DNA of 64,000 nucleotides from Phenylobacterium sp. (lineage in GTDB: Bacteria > Pseudomonadota > Alphaproteobacteria > Caulobacterales > Caulobacteraceae). Positions 25,465 through 34,851 of the stretch are shown piece by piece. The notes under the pieces are model-generated. The model did no database searches. It was given only the letters and a program-made list of their open reading frames with translations, and was not told the origin of the DNA. Position numbers and translations under genes: made by a program. The stretch is from assembly GCF_016124325.1 (NCBI RefSeq), contig NZ_WGNY01000006.1, forward strand, positions 124,001 to 188,000. Reading direction: 5' to 3'. Each line of letters begins with the position of its first letter. Within the stretch, counting starts at the first letter, position 1.

Positions 25465-27345
25465 GGCGCCGAAGATCCAACCCGGCGGCAGGTCGGCCAG
25501 CGCAACCCCCACCAGCACCATCTGTCCGCCACCGACCATGGTGATGACGGTGTCGCCGCCGATCTGGGCGACCTGATATTGTGTCCCGGAGTCGAGCATC
25601 ACCCGATCGCCTTCCGCGACGTGGAAGTCCAGCACCCGGTCGACGCCGGCGTCGCCGAAGGTGTGGAACAGGTCCGCGCCCGCCCCGCCGGTGATGGTGT
25701 CGTCGCCCTTGTCGCCGGAAAGAAAGTCGTCGCCGGCCCCGCCTCGGATCACGTCGTCGTTCTGGCCGCCGCGAACGATGTCATTCCCGTCGCCGCCATC
25801 GCAGGTGTCGTCGCCAAGGTTGCCGTAGACGATGTCGTCCCCCGCCTCGCCGCGCAGGCTGTCGTCGTCCTTGCCGCCCACGACCCAGTCGTCGCCGGCG
25901 CCGCCCGCGGCGGTGTCGTCGCCCATGTTGCCGTTGATGTCGTCGAAGCCGGCGCCGCCCACAATGCTGTCCGCGCCGTCGTCCCCACGCAGGTAGTTGG
26001 CCCCTTCGCCGCCGGAGAGGGTGTCGGCGCCATCGCCGCCGAGGAGCGTGTCGTCGCCGCCGTCGCCATACAGCTGGTCGTCGGCCGCCCCGCCGGCGAG
26101 CCAGTCCGCTCCGTCCTGCCCCACCAGGTCATCCGGCAGCGCGCCGCCCTGAAGCGTGTCGCCGCCCGCACCGCCGAACAGGGCCACCGCCTCGATGCCG
26201 GTGTAGGAACCGCCGCCCGCCGCCAGATCGGCGTAGCTCAGCGAGACCCCGGCGGACGAGCGCGCCGAGAGCCAGAGTTCGTCGAAACCATCCCCGCCGT
26301 CGACGACGACGCCGGGCCCGGCGATCACCAGGATGTCGTGGCCCGCGCCGCCGAGCAGCTGTCCGCCGTCGGCGCTCGCGACCAGGAGGTCGTCGCCATC
26401 TCCGCCCTCGAGCGTGTCGCGCCCCGTGACGCCCCACATGCGGTCGTCGCCCGCGCCGCCGCGGATCAGGTCGTCGCCGTCATCCCCGTCGATGACATCG
26501 TTCCCGGCGCCGCCGTCGATCGTGTCCTCGCCATCCCCGCCCGCGAGCGTATCGGCCCCGTCCCCGCCGTCGATCACGTCCGCCCCGCCGCGCGCCATGA
26601 CGTAGTCGTCGCCGCCGCCCGCGCTGATGTTGTCCGCGACCCCGACGCCAGCGATGCGATTGTCCCGGTCGTCGCCCGACTGGGTCAGGACGAACTGGAC
26701 AGGATCCCACGACCAGCTCGCGACCTGCGTCCCGTCCGCGGCCTGCGGGCCGTAGAGGCTCCGCACCGCTTCGAGGTCCAGCGCGCCGAGCCCTGTCGCC
26801 GGGCCGCCCAGCGAGTTGTAGGTCATCACCGTGTGGGCCAGATCGTCGATCGACGCGTCGAGCACGACGTCGCCATCGAACGGGTGCTTCAGGCCCAGCG
26901 CATGGCCGATCTCGTGCAGCAGCACGTCGAAACGCACCTGGCCCGACTGGACGAAGACGTCGCCGCCGGTGTCCTCCTCCCAGGCGCCATCGGGAATGTC
27001 GACAACGAACGGGTTGAAGGCGTAGCCGATGTCGTCGCGATAGTCGGCCGGCGCCAGGCTGAAGTCGTACGCGCCGAAGCGAATGTCGCCCTGTCCCGCG
27101 GGCGCTTCGAACAGCGTCAGCCCGCTGGCGTCGGCCCAGGTCTGCAAGGCCAGTCGCGCGAGCGCCTGCTCGGGGCTTGTGAAGGCGCGGAAGCTGTCCA
27201 GGAACGGTTGGGGAAAGACGGCGCCGAGCGACGTCGCCGGCGCCGTGTCGAACGAGTAGGTGAGGAACGTGGGCTGGCCGGAAACACCCAAGCCGTTCCA
27301 CGTGTAGCCCGACAACAGGGCGTCGAATGTCGTGACTGTCGACAC
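25462..27345 (-). CDS. Serralysin-like RTX metalloprotease
   Basis: 627 residues, GTG start. N-terminal metzincin domain with the zinc signature HEIGHALGLKH and the Met-turn VMTYNS; then about twenty GGxGxDx(L/I) calcium-binding nonapeptides from residue 225 to 590 forming a parallel beta-roll, and a short C-terminal domain expected to carry the type I secretion signal. No signal peptide, as usual for type I substrates. No ABC exporter, adaptor or inhibitor gene is adjacent, so export must rely on genes elsewhere. Shares the repeat element with otsA. Confidence 0.9.
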   Translation of the reverse strand: MSTVTTFDALLSGYTWNGLGVSGQPTFLTYSFDTAPATSLGAVFPQPFLDSFRAFTSPEQALARLALQTWADASGLTLFEAPAGQGDIRFGAYDFSLAPADYRDDIGYAFNPFVVDIPDGAWEEDTGGDVFVQSGQVRFDVLLHEIGHALGLKHPFDGDVVLDASIDDLAHTVMTYNSLGGPATGLGALDLEAVRSLYGPQAADGTQVASWSWDPVQFVLTQSGDDRDNRIAGVGVADNISAGGGDDYVMARGGADVIDGGDGADTLAGGDGEDTIDGGAGNDVIDGDDGDDLIRGGAGDDRMWGVTGRDTLEGGDGDDLLVASADGGQLLGGAGHDILVIAGPGVVVDGGDGFDELWLSARSSAGVSLSYADLAAGGGSYTGIEAVALFGGAGGDTLQGGALPDDLVGQDGADWLAGGAADDQLYGDGGDDTLLGGDGADTLSGGEGANYLRGDDGADSIVGGAGFDDINGNMGDDTAAGGAGDDWVVGGKDDDSLRGEAGDDIVYGNLGDDTCDGGDGNDIVRGGQNDDVIRGGAGDDFLSGDKGDDTITGGAGADLFHTFGDAGVDRVLDFHVAEGDRVMLDSGTQYQVAQIGGDTVITMVGGGQMVLVGVALADLPPGWIFGA

Positions 27346-27494
27346 GGCGACCCCACCCGCGGCTGTTCATAGCGCCCGTCGCGGTGACGTCGCCTTCCCC
27401 CAACGCCGCCGAGTTCAACGCTGGCGTCGGAAGGGCGCAAGCCGGCTCCCCGGCAGCGGGAATCTCGCGGCGCGGACAACGCCTGGAGAGGGTT

Positions 27495-28538
27495 TTATCG
27501 AGCTCCGATCTCGGGAATCGGCCGCAAGCCGAGCTGCGACGCCGCGCCCGCGGCGCACCTCGCAAGGGCAGCGTCCACCAGTTCGCCTCCCCCTTCCGCA
27601 AGCGATTCTAGCGCCCCGATCGCCGCCACGAGGCCGGTGACGGGGTCAGCGAGCGCGTCGCCGAGGAACCGCGGCTCGCCGCCGGCCGTCCATCGCACGA
27701 GGCCGCCCGCCGCCGCCGCGTCGTCGCCGAACCCCACGCGTTCCGCGCCTGGGCCCGCCCAGCCGTGTCCGGTGATCGCCACCCAGACGAGCGCGGGATT
27801 GGCCGCGAAGATGCGATCCACATCCAATCCAAGCCCCGGCAGGGCCCGGGGCCGGAAGCCCGTGACCAGGACGTCGGCGGCCAGGATCTCGTCCCGGAGC
27901 CGCTCCCTCCCCTCGCGGGCCGGAAGATCCAGCGGAAGGAACCGCTTGGCCCCATTCAGGCGGCGAAAGAACTCGGGCGTCGATCCAGACATCGGGTCCG
28001 GGCGCCGCACGCTGTCGATCCGGGTGACCTCGGCGCCCATGGCCGCCAGGATGGCGCCGCACATGGGCCCCGCCCACAAGGCCGAGAGGTCGACGACGCG
28101 CACCGCGCGATCGGGCCGGCGACCGCCAGGCGCCATGGGCCGCCGCGGCGCGGCGAGCGACGAGGGGGTGGTCTCGCCGACGATCGCCGCCGGCAGTCCC
28201 AGCAGCGCGGCCCGCTCGACGAGATCCAAACAGGCCTGGTCGCCGGCATGGGTCGAGATCGTCTCCCACGGATCGGACCCGAACTCGCAGCCCAGCCAGG
28301 CCGGGATCAGGTCGCGATCCTCCTGTCGCGCCAGATTGAGCGCCATCCAGCCGTCGGCCGCGCGAAACAGGCGGCATGCGCGGTTGGGCGAGATGAGCCT
28401 ACCCGGCGGTCCCAGCGCAAGCTGGCCCGCGCGATCCGTCACGCCCAGACCCTCGACATCGACCCGCCGGCCGAGCCGCGCGGTCAGGGCCGCGACCTCG
28501 GCGGACAGGGCGGCCACGACCGGCGCGATCGGGCTCAC
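27495..28538 (-). CDS. Family III CoA-transferase (CaiB/BaiF)
   Basis: 347 residues, GTG overlapping the upstream stop (GTGA). Motifs: VRVVDLSALWAGPMCGAILAAMGAEVTRID and PDVLVTGFRP-like ADVLVTGFRPRALPGLGL typical of CaiB/BaiF proteins. The first ~110 residues are a degenerate N-terminal part. Members move CoA between acyl groups or act as racemases. Last gene of a four-gene acyl-CoA operon. Confidence 0.85.
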   Translation of the reverse strand: MSPIAPVVAALSAEVAALTARLGRRVDVEGLGVTDRAGQLALGPPGRLISPNRACRLFRAADGWMALNLARQEDRDLIPAWLGCEFGSDPWETISTHAGDQACLDLVERAALLGLPAAIVGETTPSSLAAPRRPMAPGGRRPDRAVRVVDLSALWAGPMCGAILAAMGAEVTRIDSVRRPDPMSGSTPEFFRRLNGAKRFLPLDLPAREGRERLRDEILAADVLVTGFRPRALPGLGLDVDRIFAANPALVWVAITGHGWAGPGAERVGFGDDAAAAGGLVRWTAGGEPRFLGDALADPVTGLVAAIGALESLAEGGGELVDAALARCAAGAASQLGLRPIPEIGAR

Positions 28539-29518
28539 GCCGCGATCTCGTCGACCAGTCCCCAGGCCAGCGCGGTGGCGAGGTCGACCTCGGCGCCGGA
28601 TAGGGCCATGAACGCCGTGCGCCGGCGCCCGATCCGTCGTGGGATCGTGGCCGTGCCGCCCGCGCCGGGGATCAGGCCCATGCCCACCTCCGGCAGGCGG
28701 AACACCGCGCCCGGTCGCGCGGCGATCCGGTGCGCGGCGGCCGACACCTCGATTCCGGCGCCGACGCACGCCCCGTGCAGCCGGACCACGCACCGTTCGC
28801 CCAGCTCCCGCACGAGCCGCGCCGGAGACCGCAGGGTCCGGATCAGGTGGGCGTCACCCACGTCCCCGGCGCGGCCGAACTCGTCCAGATCGCCCCCCGC
28901 GCTGAAGGCGGGTCCCTCGCCGCTCACGGCCACGGGCGGCGCATCGGGGTGTTCCAGCGCAAACGACAGCGCCTCGACGAGCTCGTCGCGCATCCGAGCA
29001 TCGAAGGCGTTGCGTCGCGCGGGCCGGTCGAGGATGAGTTCGAGCCTGGCGTCGCCCGTCTCGATCCGGACGCGCGGCTCGGGGTCGGGAAGCCGCTCTC
29101 TGGGGGGATGGCTCTCGCGCCACCCGCGGAAGCCGCCCGAGGCCAGCAGCATCGAATAGGCGATGGATTCCTGCGCCAGGGCCTGGCCGAACGACAGCAG
29201 CAGGCTCGTGCGCAGCACCTGCGCGGCGGCGGCGGCGGCCACAGGCTGCGCCGCGACGGCGCGCGCGAGCGCCTCCAGCGCCGGATCGATGCCGGCGGCC
29301 GGGAGGCCGACCCAGGGCCGGGGCGCCGACGGGTCGGCGCTGATCAGGATGTCAAAAGCCTCCAGCGCAGGCGGCCGCGGGCCTTCCCGATGAACCCCGA
29401 CGCGAACGACGCCGGCGCCCGTCGGGGGGGCGGTCTCCGCGCCGAATTCCGTGACCGACAGCCCCGCGCCGCCCAGTTCGACCAGATCGGCGAGGAGGCG
29501 ATCGTCCGGCGAGATCAC
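28535..29518 (-). CDS. Enoyl-CoA hydratase/isomerase family protein
   Basis: 327 residues, GTG with GGAGGA upstream. The crotonase fold occupies the C-terminal two thirds: LILDRPARRNAFDARM, AFSAGGDLDEFG (oxyanion hole) and GACVGAGIEVSAAAHRIAA, LPEVGMGLIPGAGGTATI. The N-terminal ~140 residues are an extra domain without clear homology. It probably hydrates or isomerises an acyl-CoA produced by the synthetase upstream. Confidence 0.87.
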   Translation of the reverse strand: MISPDDRLLADLVELGGAGLSVTEFGAETAPPTGAGVVRVGVHREGPRPPALEAFDILISADPSAPRPWVGLPAAGIDPALEALARAVAAQPVAAAAAAQVLRTSLLLSFGQALAQESIAYSMLLASGGFRGWRESHPPRERLPDPEPRVRIETGDARLELILDRPARRNAFDARMRDELVEALSFALEHPDAPPVAVSGEGPAFSAGGDLDEFGRAGDVGDAHLIRTLRSPARLVRELGERCVVRLHGACVGAGIEVSAAAHRIAARPGAVFRLPEVGMGLIPGAGGTATIPRRIGRRRTAFMALSGAEVDLATALAWGLVDEIAA

Positions 29519-29532
29519 ACTGGTCCTCCGGA

Positions 29533-31035
29533 TCAGGCGGGCGCGCGCGCCTTCGCCATCTCGGCCTTCAGCTGCCGGCGGAGCAGCTTGCCGGTGTCAT
29601 TGTACGGCAGCGCCTCGCGGAACGCCCAGACCTCCGGCGTCTTGGTCGAGCGCAGCCGCGCCCTGACCCAGGCGGCGAGCTCGTCGGTGGACGGCGCGGG
29701 CTGATGCGCCACCACCGCGGCGGCCACCGTCTCCCCCCACTGGTCATCGGGCACGCCCAGGACGGCCACGTCCGAGACGCCGGGGTGGGCGCGCAGCACG
29801 TCCTCGATCTCGCCCGGCGAAATATTCTCGCCGCCGCGGACGATCACGTCGTCCAGCCGCCCCTCGACGAAGAGGTAGCCCTCCTCGTCCATGAAGCCGC
29901 CGTCGTTGGTGGGAAACCAGCCGTCATCCTGCAGCATCTTCTTGTGGGCGTATTCGCCCGAGACCTGCTCGCCCCGAACGTAGATCTCGCCCGGCTGGTT
30001 GGGCCCGAGCACCGCCCCATCCGGCCCGCGGATCTCGACCTCCAGATTGGGCAGGGGCTTGCCCACCGAGCCCAGCCGGCGGCGCGCGACCTCCTCGTCG
30101 GAGTAGATCGCCATACGGTGATCATCGGGGCCGAGGATCGAGATCGTCGAGGACGTCTCGGTGAGGCCGTAGGCGTTGGCGAAGTCCACGTGCGGAAGCA
30201 GGGTGAGCGCGCGCTCGATCACTGGCAACGGCATGCGGCCGCCGCCGTACGAGATGGCCTTCATCTCCGGCAGGCTCTCGCCACGCGCTTCCAGGACGTC
30301 GAGAATGCGGCCCAGCATCGTGGGCACGACCATCGCGTGGGTGATCCCCTCCGCGGCGGCCACATCGACCCACGCCTCGGCCGTGAAGGCGTCCAGGTGG
30401 ACGATGCGCCGTCCGGAATAGGCGCCGGTCAGGACGGCGGATATGCCGGCGATGTGGTAGGGCGGGACGCTCACCAGCGCCGCCTCGCCCTCCTCCGCGC
30501 CCAGGAACTCCACCGTGGAGATGACGTAGGACGTGAGGTTGCGATGCCGCAGGATCGCCGCCTTGGGTTCGCCGGTCGTGCCGCTGGTGAACAGCAGCAC
30601 GGCGATGTCATGGTCCACGTCGAGGAACTCGGCGTCGCAGTCGCCGTGCACCCGGCAGGCGGCCTCGAAGGCGCTGCGCGAGACGATCGTCACGCCTTCG
30701 CAGCTCCCGAGGCGGGCGACCATGTCGTCGTCCACGATCGCCACCGACGGCGCGGTGCGGCCGAGCAGCTTGCGCAGGTCGGCGTCGGGCAGGCGGTAGT
30801 TCAGCGGCGCGAACGGGCGGGCCAGCATCCCCGCCGCGAAGAACGCCACCGGCAGCGTCGGCCCGTTCAGGCCCACGAACACCACCGTGCCGCCGCCCAG
30901 GGCCTCCAGCCACGCCGCGCCATGGTGCGCACGACGCCGGACCTCAGCGAAGCTCAGCCCCTCGTCACGCCGTCCCAACGCCAGCCGCTCCGGCGCGGCA
31001 TCGGCGGCCATATCGAGCAGAAGCGCGGTATGCAT
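29533..31035 (-). CDS. AMP-dependent acyl-CoA synthetase
   Basis: 500 residues. P-loop LLFTSGTTGEPKAAILRH near residue 150, YGLTETSSTISIL, hinge VEGRLDDVIVRGGENISPGEIE, and catalytic lysine in YNDTGKLLRRQL. It activates an organic acid for breakdown by the following hydratase and CoA-transferase. 14 bp before the next gene. Confidence 0.92.
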   Translation of the reverse strand: MHTALLLDMAADAAPERLALGRRDEGLSFAEVRRRAHHGAAWLEALGGGTVVFVGLNGPTLPVAFFAAGMLARPFAPLNYRLPDADLRKLLGRTAPSVAIVDDDMVARLGSCEGVTIVSRSAFEAACRVHGDCDAEFLDVDHDIAVLLFTSGTTGEPKAAILRHRNLTSYVISTVEFLGAEEGEAALVSVPPYHIAGISAVLTGAYSGRRIVHLDAFTAEAWVDVAAAEGITHAMVVPTMLGRILDVLEARGESLPEMKAISYGGGRMPLPVIERALTLLPHVDFANAYGLTETSSTISILGPDDHRMAIYSDEEVARRRLGSVGKPLPNLEVEIRGPDGAVLGPNQPGEIYVRGEQVSGEYAHKKMLQDDGWFPTNDGGFMDEEGYLFVEGRLDDVIVRGGENISPGEIEDVLRAHPGVSDVAVLGVPDDQWGETVAAAVVAHQPAPSTDELAAWVRARLRSTKTPEVWAFREALPYNDTGKLLRRQLKAEMAKARAPA

Positions 31036-31042
31036 GGGCCGC

Positions 31043-31354
31043 TCAGTCCGAGGCCGGCAGCTTCTTGGCTTCCTTGGCCCCGATCGGGCGACCGCCGATC
31101 GTCAGGGTCCCGGCGCCGGCCTTGGTGCACAGGACCTCGAGCCCCGTCTCGTCGTCGGCGTAGCGCTTGCCGGCCTGGCTGCCCCCGGCGAAGTCCTCGG
31201 CGATGCTCCGCCCCTCAGGACGCGCCTCGCCGTGCGGAATCACCTGATAGCCGCCGCACTCCAGCGTCGCGGGCGACTTCGGCGGACGGATCACCACCAG
31301 CTCGACATCGCACACCGTGCTGCGCCACCGGGACCCGGGTTTGAGATCCATCAT
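31043..31354 (-). CDS. Conserved small protein of unknown function in acyl-CoA operon
   Basis: 103 residues; ATG (two in a row) with GAGGGAG 4-5 nt upstream, so expressed. Sequence includes SRWRSTVCDVELVVIRPPKS and TLECGGYQVIPHG, with two or three cysteines but no recognised domain. It is the first gene of the operon, 7 bp before the acyl-CoA synthetase. Confidence 0.7.
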   Translation of the reverse strand: MMDLKPGSRWRSTVCDVELVVIRPPKSPATLECGGYQVIPHGEARPEGRSIAEDFAGGSQAGKRYADDETGLEVLCTKAGAGTLTIGGRPIGAKEAKKLPASD

Positions 31355-31365
31355 TGCGCTCCCTC

Positions 31366-31377
31366 AAACGTTCGTTT
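31366..31377. promoter_or_regulatory. Possible TetR-type operator upstream of the acyl-CoA operon
   Basis: Inverted repeat AAACG-TT-CGTTT just upstream of the ribosome site of the first gene; TetR regulators of acyl-CoA genes often bind such AACGTTCGTT boxes. Confidence 0.45.
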
Positions 31378-31609
31378 CGTTGTCGTTGAAGCTAGCTACA
31401 CGTCTCGCAAGGCGGATTCCAAGCGCGGCGTGCGCGAAACACGTCAAGACACTACGAGAGGGGGCAAACAGGACGCCCTAGGGGCGCCGCCCTGCAATGC
31501 TGGGGCTCATGCAGTCGGCAGTCCATCCCTGATCGGAGGCGCATTGCCCTGAGACAGACGGAATAACCATTCTCGATTGTCGGCCAGCACTGTTCAGTAG
31601 CCGCTTGCG

Positions 31610-31899
31610 TTACTTCCAGGCGCCGCCGCTGTCGAAGCGGAAGTACAGCTCCACAGAATAGGCCGCCGGGGCGGCAAAGGCCCCGGTCAGCGACAGGCCC
31701 TGGCCCGCGGAGAAGGTGAGCCCGCTCGCCCCCAGCGTCCCGGCGCCCACGAGGCCCAGGGTCGCGCCGCTGCCGACGCTGTCGCTCAGGTCACCGTCGA
31801 GGGCGAAGCTATGGTCGGATTGACCGCGGCGTGGGCGGCGGCCGGGATCAAAAGGGCCGTCGCCAGCACGGTGGCGTTGGCGGCGGTCTTGAAGGTCAC
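31610..31899 (-). pseudogene. Remnant of a signal-peptide LamG-type secreted protein
   Basis: Starting at a GTG at 31899, one frame encodes a signal peptide (FKTAANATVLATALLIPAAAHAA) and runs into a stop; the neighbouring frame from about 31815 continues as FALDGDLSDSVGSGATLGLVG... SVELYFRFDS, the start of a concanavalin/LamG-like domain, and ends at GGAWK-stop. A one-base change and early stop thus leave roughly the first 95 residues of a gene that would be several hundred long. Confidence 0.6.
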
Positions 31900-32277
31900 G
31901 TACAGGACCCCTGGATTGTCCGGCGCCAGCCAGCGCCCCGCCTCCGCCGCCCGCGTCCCCCATTCGGGGGCGCCGCTTCGTGGCAATCGGCACGTTCGAC
32001 GATGAAGCGCTCGGCCAGGACGGCGGATTGGGCCATCTCTGCCTTGCGGATCGTTCGCGCGGCGTCCTGGTCCAGCCTGATCGCTGAACCCCGCCAATCC
32101 GTCCAAGGCCAGCCGCATGAGGCGCGGCTTGTGCGAACGCGTCGCGTCGAGGTCCTACGGGACCCTCAGCGATGCCGCCATATCAGGGCGCATGCGCGCA
32201 TTCCGGACAAACACAGGGCTACAACCCCAGCGACCGGCGCTCCTCTGGCGGAGCTTGCCCGCGTCGGCTCGGAGCCT
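31900..32277. other. Intergenic, remnants only
   Basis: No intact gene. On the minus strand 32090-31990 reads as a coding-like stretch (RLDQDAARTIRKAEMAQSAV, LAERFIVERADCHEA) without a good start, possibly another decayed gene. Confidence 0.35.
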
Positions 32278-34065
32278 TCAAGCGGCCGAAATCTCCGTCG
32301 GCTGCGGGCCGGCGAGGACGGTGCGATCGCGCTCCTCGCCCTTGGCCCGCAATAGGGCCGCGTCCGCCCTTTGGATCAAGGAGGAGGCCGAGCCGCCGCC
32401 TGGGGCGTCGGCGACGCCGAGCGATAGGGTGATGCGCCCCAGAAGCCGCCCGTTGTGACTGAGGCGGGCTTCGCTCACGCGGCCGCGCACCGTCTCGGCC
32501 AGCTCGCGCGCCCGCGTCGCGTTCAAGCTCGGCAGCAGCAGGGTGAATTCCTCGCCCCCGAAGCGGTAGGCGGCGGCGAGCCCTTCGGTCGCCTCGGCCA
32601 GAATCTGGGCGACGTGCTGCATGACGACATCACCCGCGTCGTGGCCGAATTGGTCGTTGAACCGTTGGAAGTGGTCGATGTCGGCTATGATGCAGGCGAC
32701 TTGGGTGTTCGACCGCAACGCGGCGAGCGCATGGTCGAGGCGACGACGGTTGAAGAGCCCAGTGAGGCCGTCCCTGTCGGCCAGATCCGCCAGACGCTGG
32801 CGCAGGCGAAGATTGGCGAGCGCCAGGGCGACGTGGTCGCACATGAGGTCGAGGAACGGATGGTCTGCGCCGGGCGCGCCGTCACGCCCCGCCGGCGTTT
32901 CGAAATAGAGCAGGACGATCGTCTCGCCCTGCGCGGTCAGTGGTGCGCAGTGTGTCGCGATATCGGCGAGGTCGGCGTGCGGACAGGGCACGCCGCCGCC
33001 ATGCGCGCTTCGGCCGTGGCGGCGTCCGCGGCGCACGCCCCAGCGGGCGGTGGGCGGAAAGGCCTCGGACCCGCCGCGGGGTTCGCGCCACATCGCCACG
33101 GCGACGAGAATTTGGCCCGGTCCTTCGAGGACGTAAAGGCGGCCGGAGAGATCGGGGAACGCCTGCGGGGCGAAGCACGCCACGACGCCAGCGAGCTCAT
33201 CGATGGCGCCGCAGGCCTGCAGCCGATGGGTCATCTGCAGGATGCAATGCTTGACCCGCTGGTCGGCGCGCCGCTCGGCCTCCAGCCGCTCGCGTTCCAG
33301 GCCGTTCTCGCGGAACACCCGAACCGCCTGGGTGATATCGCCGATCTCGTCGCGACGCCGGTCGGGCGGGACCTCGACTGCATAGTCCTGGCGCGCGAGC
33401 CGCAGGACGACGCCGGTCAAGCGGGCCAGCGGGCGCGACACCCGGCGGCGCAGGACGAAGTAGAGCACCGCCAGGAACACGAAGGCGGTGAGAGCCAGCA
33501 TGATCTTGGCCACCGCGGCGGCGCAGTCGCTCTCCTGCTGGGCGGCGCGCATTTCGGCAAGAGTGCGCGCCGAGACCAACGCGCGGAAGTGATCGAGCCC
33601 GCCGACGACGGCCGCCAAGGCCCGCTTGTGGTCCGGTCCAAAAAACGCCTGCTGGGCCTGTTCGGCTTCGCCGTCCTGCGCCGCCGCCACGGCGCGCGCT
33701 TCGAGTTCGTCGAGTTCGCCGAGGTGGCGCTCGGCCTGGTCTATCGCCGTGCGTTCGGCGGCGGCTGGATCCATGCGCCGCACCTGCTTCAGCGTCCGGT
33801 CGCGCTGGCGCACGACACCCGCCTCGTGCATGAACGCCGCCAAATGGCGCGAGGCGCCGCTCATGGCGTAGAGGCGCGCGGTGTTGGTCAACGCGCTCGC
33901 ACCCTGGGAGAGATCCTCCGCGGCCATGCCAAACGCCAGGTGCTGCTCGAGCGCCGCGCGTTCGTTGGCCGCAGCTTAGGCCGCCGCGAGGAACGCCCAA
34001 GCGGACAGGCCGGTGAGCAGCAGCGTCGCGGCATAGGCACGTTTGGTGATGGTGCTGATACGCAT
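32278..34065 (-). pseudogene. Membrane GGDEF diguanylate cyclase with an in-frame stop after the first membrane helix
   Basis: From ATG 34065 the frame reads MRISTITKRAYAATLLL plus a hydrophobic helix, then TAA at 33978-33976, and continues in the same frame with a periplasmic four-helix sensor, second membrane helix (IMLALTAFVFLAVLYFVL), HAMP, a GAF-like region and a GGDEF domain with intact YRFGGEEF. Without the stop it would be a 595-residue diguanylate cyclase. A restart at ATG 33927 would lose the first helix and disturb topology, but the cytoplasmic GGEEF domain could still be made. Nonsense mutation, recoding or sequencing error are the options. Confidence 0.75.
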
Positions 34066-34426
34066 GGCGCGGAGGGTCGCGCCAGCGTCTTGAGGTTCCC
34101 TTACCGGGATACGCCCCGCACGTCTTGTCGCAAGGCGGCGCGTGGCTCGGCGGGCGCAGGCGCCGCACCGCCGGGGGACGCGTGTCGGTTCCCCTAAAAG
34201 GGGTCTGCGCCCGCGGCGCGGTGCGCCCGGAGCGGCAGGCCCAGCGCGGACCAAGCGGGCGACCCGACGTCAGGCATCTGAACCCCAGCGTCCTCTGCGG
34301 CGCACGGGGCATCTGTGATGTGCTTCGTGACATCGGCGACGGGGTTGGCGCCACACGATCGGTGACGCGACGGCGCCCCGCGGGTTCCACCTTGCGGTTC
34401 TGCGAACACCGCTCCATGGAGGGTCC
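34066..34426. other. Intergenic, no gene seen
   Basis: No convincing open frame; holds the upstream regions of the divergent GGDEF gene and the small gene at 34427. I see no clear operator. Confidence 0.5.
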
Positions 34427-34651
34427 ATGGCGACATCGCTCGACCAGGCGCTGCTCTATTTCGTCGACCTGCGGCTGCGGGTCCGAGACTCGCCCCAGGC
34501 CCGCGCGATCGTCGACCGCTGCTTGGTCCTGCTCGCCCAGGCGCGCGACGCCGATCTGGCGACCTTCGCAGCGCTGGAGGCCGAGATCGACGCTCTGCGC
34601 CAAGAGCTCGAAGGGCGATGGGGTCCGAAGGCGCGCGTGAAGGTCCACTAG
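34427..34651 (+). CDS. Small helical protein of unknown function
   Basis: 74 residues, ATG preceded by GGAGG at 5 nt, the best ribosome site nearby. Predicted all-helical (SLDQALLYFVDLRLRVRDSP, QARAIVDRCLVLLAQARDAD, FAALEAEIDALRQEL), with heptad-like leucines that could form a coiled coil. No family recognised. It precedes the lasso regulator by 200 bp. Confidence 0.65.
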   Translation: MATSLDQALLYFVDLRLRVRDSPQARAIVDRCLVLLAQARDADLATFAALEAEIDALRQELEGRWGPKARVKVH

Positions 34652-34851
34652 CCGTCTCAACCTGCGTTTTGAACAGGTTTGAAATGCAGATGTTCGAAAA
34701 TCGACCCGTCAGCGGCAGGAATTCTTCCGCAAGGACCCGAGATTCGCGGTCCATCCCAAGGACAACTCAAAATCTTGAATATATCCAGCTTGCCATCCCA
34801 GATGCCGACGCCTTGACTGGCCGATCCAGGCCGGCAGTGCGGAGACCTCCG

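Noticed and set aside
25749..26605. Repetitive plus- and minus-strand frames in the RTX region
   Set aside because: They are shadows of the GGxGxD codons; the repeats belong to the protease gene, not to a tandem DNA repeat or CRISPR.
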